Origin: Woeseiaceae bacterium
GTDB taxonomy: Bacteria > Pseudomonadota > Gammaproteobacteria > Steroidobacterales > Woeseiaceae
Length of the DNA: 38,137 nucleotides
Assembly (NCBI GenBank): GCA_024640315.1
Contig: JAHEFF010000013.1
Location: 39,579 to 77,715 of the forward strand
Reading direction: 5' to 3'
In this document: piece after piece, positions 34,656 through 38,137 of the stretch
How the letters are laid out: each line of letters starts with the position of its first letter
How positions within the stretch are numbered: the first letter of the stretch is position 1
Notes under the pieces: model-generated
Database searches by the model: none
The model's input: the letters and a program-made list of their open reading frames with translations, nothing else
Told to the model about the DNA's origin: nothing
Program-made: the position numbers and the translations under genes

Positions 34656-36362
34656 TCAGAGATGGTTAATAAGCTCTTTGCCGCCGACGACAGACATCAG
34701 CACCTGGGTTTCGCCAACATCGGTGATCGGAACCTCGAAGATATTTCGATCCAGGACAATGAAGTCCGCGTCCTTGCCCGCTTCGAGCGAGCCGGAATTG
34801 TCTCCGGCCCTGTTGGCGATGGCGCTGTTCTGCGTGAAAATCCGGATCGTCGTAGCAAGATCTATCGCCTGCTCAGGCCATAACGTCCCTTCCAGGTTTC
34901 CCGAGGGATCTGCCCGAGTCACCATGGCCTCAATACCGGGCCAGGGGTTTGGCGTTGGCACCACCGACCAGTCAGATCCGTAGGTCACCAGCGCGCCGGC
35001 CTCCACAAGACTCTTGATCGGCCAGGGCTTGCGGTCCGGACCCAGCCAGACGTCCCAGGTCAGACCCGGGACCGGGTGCCAGAGGATCGGGCACATCTCA
35101 GCAGCGACGTTCAGCTCCGCGAAACGGCGGATGTCGTCAGGGTGAATGAGTTCAGCATGTGAGACTTCATGGATCACACCGCTGTCGCCGTTCGCGTCGC
35201 GCGCTGCTTCGAATGCGTCCAGCGCGGCACGCAACGACCAGTCGCCGGTTGCATGGATCTTGACCGACAATCCTTTGCTGTCGAGATCGATGACGTCGGC
35301 GTTCAGCTCTTCGGGTTCAAAGATCAGTTTGCCGCGCCAGCCTTCCGGGTACTGGTCACTCGACACGTAGGGTTCGAGCATAGCCGCGGTATAGACAGGC
35401 GGGATCGGCACGCCGTCCAGCATGATCTTCGCAAATCCGGTTTCGACGTCATCCATTGTGTAATCGGCGCGATCCGCGATCAGCGCAACCTCGTCCTCAT
35501 GCGACATGGCGAACTCGTTCTTCCACGTAAGGCTCGACTTGATTCGCATATGCAGACGGCCCTGCCTGCTCATCTCCCTGTAGGTTTCGGCAATGCTCGT
35601 CGTGACAATAGCCTCCTTGATCGTGGTCACTCCGTGCTGCGATATCTGCCCGAGGCTCCACTCGAGTGCAGCCATCCGGTCTTCAATCGAGTATCCCGGC
35701 AACTCCCTCAACATGCTGTACGCGGCAGTGTCGCCGAGAATGCCAGTCGGCTCCCCTGCATCGTCCTTTGCGATGACGCCACCCTGCGGATTGGGTGTGT
35801 CGCTATCGATGCCGAATATTTCCAGTGCGCGACTATTCACCCAACCGTTATGCCAGGACCAGTCCATCAGGAACACGGGGTGGTCGGGTGCGATCTCGTC
35901 GAGAATCTCGCGCGGTGACATCTCGGACTGTGCAAATAGCATGTCGTACCACTGGCCACCGCGCACCCACTCGCCGTCGGGGGTGTCGGCGAGACAAGCC
36001 TTGAGCGCGTCGCGCACTTCATTGAGGTCGAAAGACAGGAAGTAGCATTGCAGCTGCTGCATCTCACCCGCCAGCGATGGATGGATGTGCGTGTCGTGTA
36101 TGCCCGGCATGATCATGCGACCCTGCATGTCGCGCGAGGCCGTCGCATCGCTGGCGTACGCGGCTATCTCTTCATCACTGCCGACAGCGACGATCTTGCC
36201 ATCGGTCACGGCCATTGCACTGGCCCAGCTGTTGCCGGCATCGACAGTGTAGATTTTCGCATTGGTATAGACGGCGTCGGCCACGCTTACCACGGGTTCT
36301 CCCGGCTGGCTACATGCACCAAGAACCAGGGTGACTAACAAAATCAGATATCTTTTATTCAT
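34656..36362 (-). CDS. Amidohydrolase family 3 lipoprotein (YtcJ-like), downstream paralog
   Basis: I start at ATG 36362, giving 568 aa. It has an AGGAAGGA Shine-Dalgarno and a canonical lipoprotein signal (MNKRYLILLVTLVLGAC, Cys17); the longer frame would overlap the upstream gene. Metal-site motifs are GIHDTHIHP (H92, H94), FAKIMLDG (Lys), VKIHATGDWS, HEVSHAELI and YGSDW. The C-terminus IGEI-free segment GSLEAGKDADFIVLDRNIFE closes the beta-sandwich. It is a binuclear-metal C-N hydrolase anchored in the periplasm, of unknown substrate. It is 40 bp downstream of a clear paralog on the same strand, sharing the KDADFIVLDRNIFEVPI/KLADFIVLERNIFEIPI end, and so arose by tandem duplication. Confidence 0.88.
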   Translation of the reverse strand: MNKRYLILLVTLVLGACSQPGEPVVSVADAVYTNAKIYTVDAGNSWASAMAVTDGKIVAVGSDEEIAAYASDATASRDMQGRMIMPGIHDTHIHPSLAGEMQQLQCYFLSFDLNEVRDALKACLADTPDGEWVRGGQWYDMLFAQSEMSPREILDEIAPDHPVFLMDWSWHNGWVNSRALEIFGIDSDTPNPQGGVIAKDDAGEPTGILGDTAAYSMLRELPGYSIEDRMAALEWSLGQISQHGVTTIKEAIVTTSIAETYREMSRQGRLHMRIKSSLTWKNEFAMSHEDEVALIADRADYTMDDVETGFAKIMLDGVPIPPVYTAAMLEPYVSSDQYPEGWRGKLIFEPEELNADVIDLDSKGLSVKIHATGDWSLRAALDAFEAARDANGDSGVIHEVSHAELIHPDDIRRFAELNVAAEMCPILWHPVPGLTWDVWLGPDRKPWPIKSLVEAGALVTYGSDWSVVPTPNPWPGIEAMVTRADPSGNLEGTLWPEQAIDLATTIRIFTQNSAIANRAGDNSGSLEAGKDADFIVLDRNIFEVPITDVGETQVLMSVVGGKELINHL

Positions 36363-36402
36363 GACATTTCCTTCCTGCTTGCAGAGCGCGGTTTCGTCAC
36401 TG

Positions 36403-38137
36403 CTACTCCGCTTCCCCTTCATAAACCAGTCGGCCTTCGAAGAATGTCCGCCAAATCTGCGTGTCTGCTACGTCATCAATCGGTATCTCGAAGATGTTGC
36501 GCTCAAGAACGATGAAATCCGCCAGCTTGCCCACCTCCAGGCTGCCTATACGATCCTCCATCTTCATCGCGCGTGCACCATGCCGAGTGTAGATCTCGAC
36601 GGCCTCTTCGAGTGTAATCGCCTGCTCGGGCCAGAGTTCACCTTCAGTCGTGCCGCGAGGATGTCGACGTGTGACGAATGCCTCGATGCCGCTCCACGGA
36701 TTCGCATCCGGGACCGCGGAAGGCCAGTCAGAACCGGCGAGCAGCGGCGCACCCGAGTCGATGAGATCGCGGATCGGCCAATACCTTTCTCCGCGCTCCT
36801 GGCCGACTGCCGAAATAACCGCATCAATGATCGGGGACGGGTGCCATATGACAGGACACAGGTCGGCCACCGCATTAAGTGCCGCGAATCTCGGCAGGTC
36901 CAGCGTATCGATATAACCGGCGTGCGCCAGTTCGTGGCGCTTGTCCTTATTACCCAGCGCCTCACGGGTCGCTGCTATGGCATCCAGCGCGATTCTCACC
37001 GACCGATCCCCGGCAGTATGGATCTTGACCGTATAGCCACGCTGGTCGAGTTCTATCAAATCAGCGGTCAGCGTTTCCAGACCGACATGCACCGGACCCC
37101 CATCGAAATTGTCCCCATGCGCCTCGTCCGCGACATACGGAGACAGCATTGCGGCAGTACGCGCAGGCGTCGGAACACCATCGAGAAAGATCTTTACAAA
37201 ATTTGTGTCAATATGCTCCGAAGCATACTGCTCGCGGATTCGATCGATATCGTCGTAGTCGAGCGGCTCAGTGCGTCGTCCGTAAGGCGTGCGGATACTG
37301 GTCGCCATGTGAACGTTCAGCTCCCCGCGCTGGTCGGCTGCGTGGAAACCCGCGATGTGCGGTTCCCGGATCGCGGCTGCTTTGGCGGCCGTGATGCCAT
37401 AGGCATTCGCATAGTCCGAGAAGTACTGCGCGGCGGCGAGGTGCTGTTCGTCGGTGTAGGGCGTGATGAAATCCCGAACCAGTCCCTGCGCGGTTTCTAT
37501 GAGCAGGCCGCTCGGAGAACCGTCGGCTAGCCGGGCGACCGTGCCGCCCTCGGGGTCCGGCGTTTCCGCATCGACACCGGCAAGTTGCAGCGCTTTGGAG
37601 TTGACCCAGCCATTGTGTCCGCTGTCGTCGACCAGGTAGACCGCGACGTCACCGGATACTTCATCGATCCATAATCGTGGCGACGCTATTTCGAATCGTT
37701 CAAAAAAACCGCTGTCCCATTGCCCGCCAGTGATCCATTCGGCTTGCGGTTGCTCAGCGACACATTTCGCGACAGTTGCCTGGATTTCGTCCGGGTCAGC
37801 CGAGAACGGGAAATTGCACTGATACAAGTTTTTTAGCGCGCCGCCAATCGGGTGCAGGTGCGCATCGACGAGACCTGGCAGTACAAGCCGACCCTCGAGC
37901 TCAATCACTTCCGTCTGTGGCCCGATGTACGCAGCCGCCGCAGCGTTGTCACCAACGAAAACAATCTCCCTGCCGCTTACTGCTATGGCCTCTGCAGTTG
38001 GTTGATCCGCAGCTACTGTGTGGATCGTTCCACCTCGCAGAACCAGGTCCGCGCTGGCAATGTTATTTTCCTGCTGTCCGCAGGCAGCAAGTCCGAAAAA
38101 AAATACGGCGCACATAAGTGCGCCGCGAATCAGGGGG
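36403..38137 (-). CDS. Amidohydrolase family 3 lipoprotein (YtcJ-like), upstream paralog, 5' end probably beyond the window
   Basis: The first in-frame ATG (38115) would give MCAVFFFGLAAC, a lipobox without the positive n-region. The frame is open to the window edge (PLIRGAL before the Met), so the true start is probably outside. At least 570 aa are visible, with the lipidated Cys at residue 12 from that Met. Metal-site motifs are GLVDAHLHP (H86, H88), VKIFLDG, VKIHTAGD, HELAHAGYI and AGSDW. Substrate pockets differ from the downstream paralog (QCNFPFSADPDE against QCYFLSFDLNE). The two genes are separated by 40 bp and probably co-transcribed. The substrate is unknown. Confidence 0.85.
   Translation of the reverse strand, partial: PLIRGALMCAVFFFGLAACGQQENNIASADLVLRGGTIHTVAADQPTAEAIAVSGREIVFVGDNAAAAAYIGPQTEVIELEGRLVLPGLVDAHLHPIGGALKNLYQCNFPFSADPDEIQATVAKCVAEQPQAEWITGGQWDSGFFERFEIASPRLWIDEVSGDVAVYLVDDSGHNGWVNSKALQLAGVDAETPDPEGGTVARLADGSPSGLLIETAQGLVRDFITPYTDEQHLAAAQYFSDYANAYGITAAKAAAIREPHIAGFHAADQRGELNVHMATSIRTPYGRRTEPLDYDDIDRIREQYASEHIDTNFVKIFLDGVPTPARTAAMLSPYVADEAHGDNFDGGPVHVGLETLTADLIELDQRGYTVKIHTAGDRSVRIALDAIAATREALGNKDKRHELAHAGYIDTLDLPRFAALNAVADLCPVIWHPSPIIDAVISAVGQERGERYWPIRDLIDSGAPLLAGSDWPSAVPDANPWSGIEAFVTRRHPRGTTEGELWPEQAITLEEAVEIYTRHGARAMKMEDRIGSLEVGKLADFIVLERNIFEIPIDDVADTQIWRTFFEGRLVYEGEAE

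Noticed and set aside
36363..36422. Longer N-terminus for the downstream amidohydrolase
   Set aside because: The ATG at 36362 has a strong Shine-Dalgarno and begins a canonical lipoprotein signal; the extension would overlap the upstream gene.
36331..37530. Plus-strand open frame of 399 codons
   Set aside because: It is antisense to a complete amidohydrolase with all metal ligands and has no domain features.

Overview
The window looks like a chromosomal segment of a free-living, probably marine, gammaproteobacterium. It carries a large E. coli-type PlsB (825 aa), a YceA/TrhO tRNA hydroxylase, a bacterial-type glucokinase and a YgiQ radical SAM protein. It also carries many exported hydrolases and lipoproteins and two efflux systems. 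By eye GC is in the mid to high fifties over most of it, and visibly lower around 19,085-20,250. A Woeseia-like lineage would fit, but that is a guess from gene content. No rRNA, tRNA, CRISPR array, phage gene or intact insertion sequence was seen.

Layout. (1) 1-1,803, minus strand: the start of a probable metal-efflux operon, with a small Cys/His-rich exported protein, an intercistronic hairpin with a U-rich loop, then a CusC/CzcC-type outer-membrane factor cut by the window edge. (2) 1,839-5,237, minus: plsB followed by trhO. (3) 5,317-6,246, plus: glucokinase, divergent from plsB. (4) 6,225-8,677, minus: a tight four-gene operon (alkyltransferase-like protein, double DsbA/HCCA-isomerase-like protein, small alpha/beta hydrolase, small lipoprotein) whose end overlaps the end of glk. 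(5) 8,741-11,525, minus: two overlapping GTPases with DUF697-like C-termini, one anchored by two N-terminal membrane helices. (6) 11,544-19,084, plus: a lipoprotein amidohydrolase starting 18 bp from the GTPase start codon, then a complete tripartite RND efflux operon (outer-membrane factor, adaptor, permease).

(7) 19,085-21,250: an AT-richer block with an exported alpha/beta hydrolase and a VIT/CCC1-type metal transporter, associated with REP-like repeats sharing the core GGGGTCGRACCG. (8) 21,258-25,234, minus: an operon of a secreted ureohydrolase, a secreted DmpA-like P1 peptidase and a PutP-like sodium symporter. (9) 25,315-27,132, minus: a membrane-anchored TolB-like/TPR protein. (10) 27,292-32,386, plus: an exported class C beta-lactamase-fold hydrolase overlapping a fused HyuA-HyuB 5-oxoprolinase. 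(11) 32,396-34,546, minus: YgiQ. (12) 34,588-38,137, minus: a long palindrome and two tandem paralogous lipoprotein amidohydrolases, the upstream one cut by the window edge.

The most coherent reading of the right half is extracytoplasmic breakdown of peptide-, arginine/guanidino- and lactam-type nitrogen compounds. Exported hydrolases act outside the cytoplasm, a sodium symporter imports products, and 5-oxoprolinase opens cyclic amides inside. The catalytic motifs are visible; the substrates and the connection between modules are inference.
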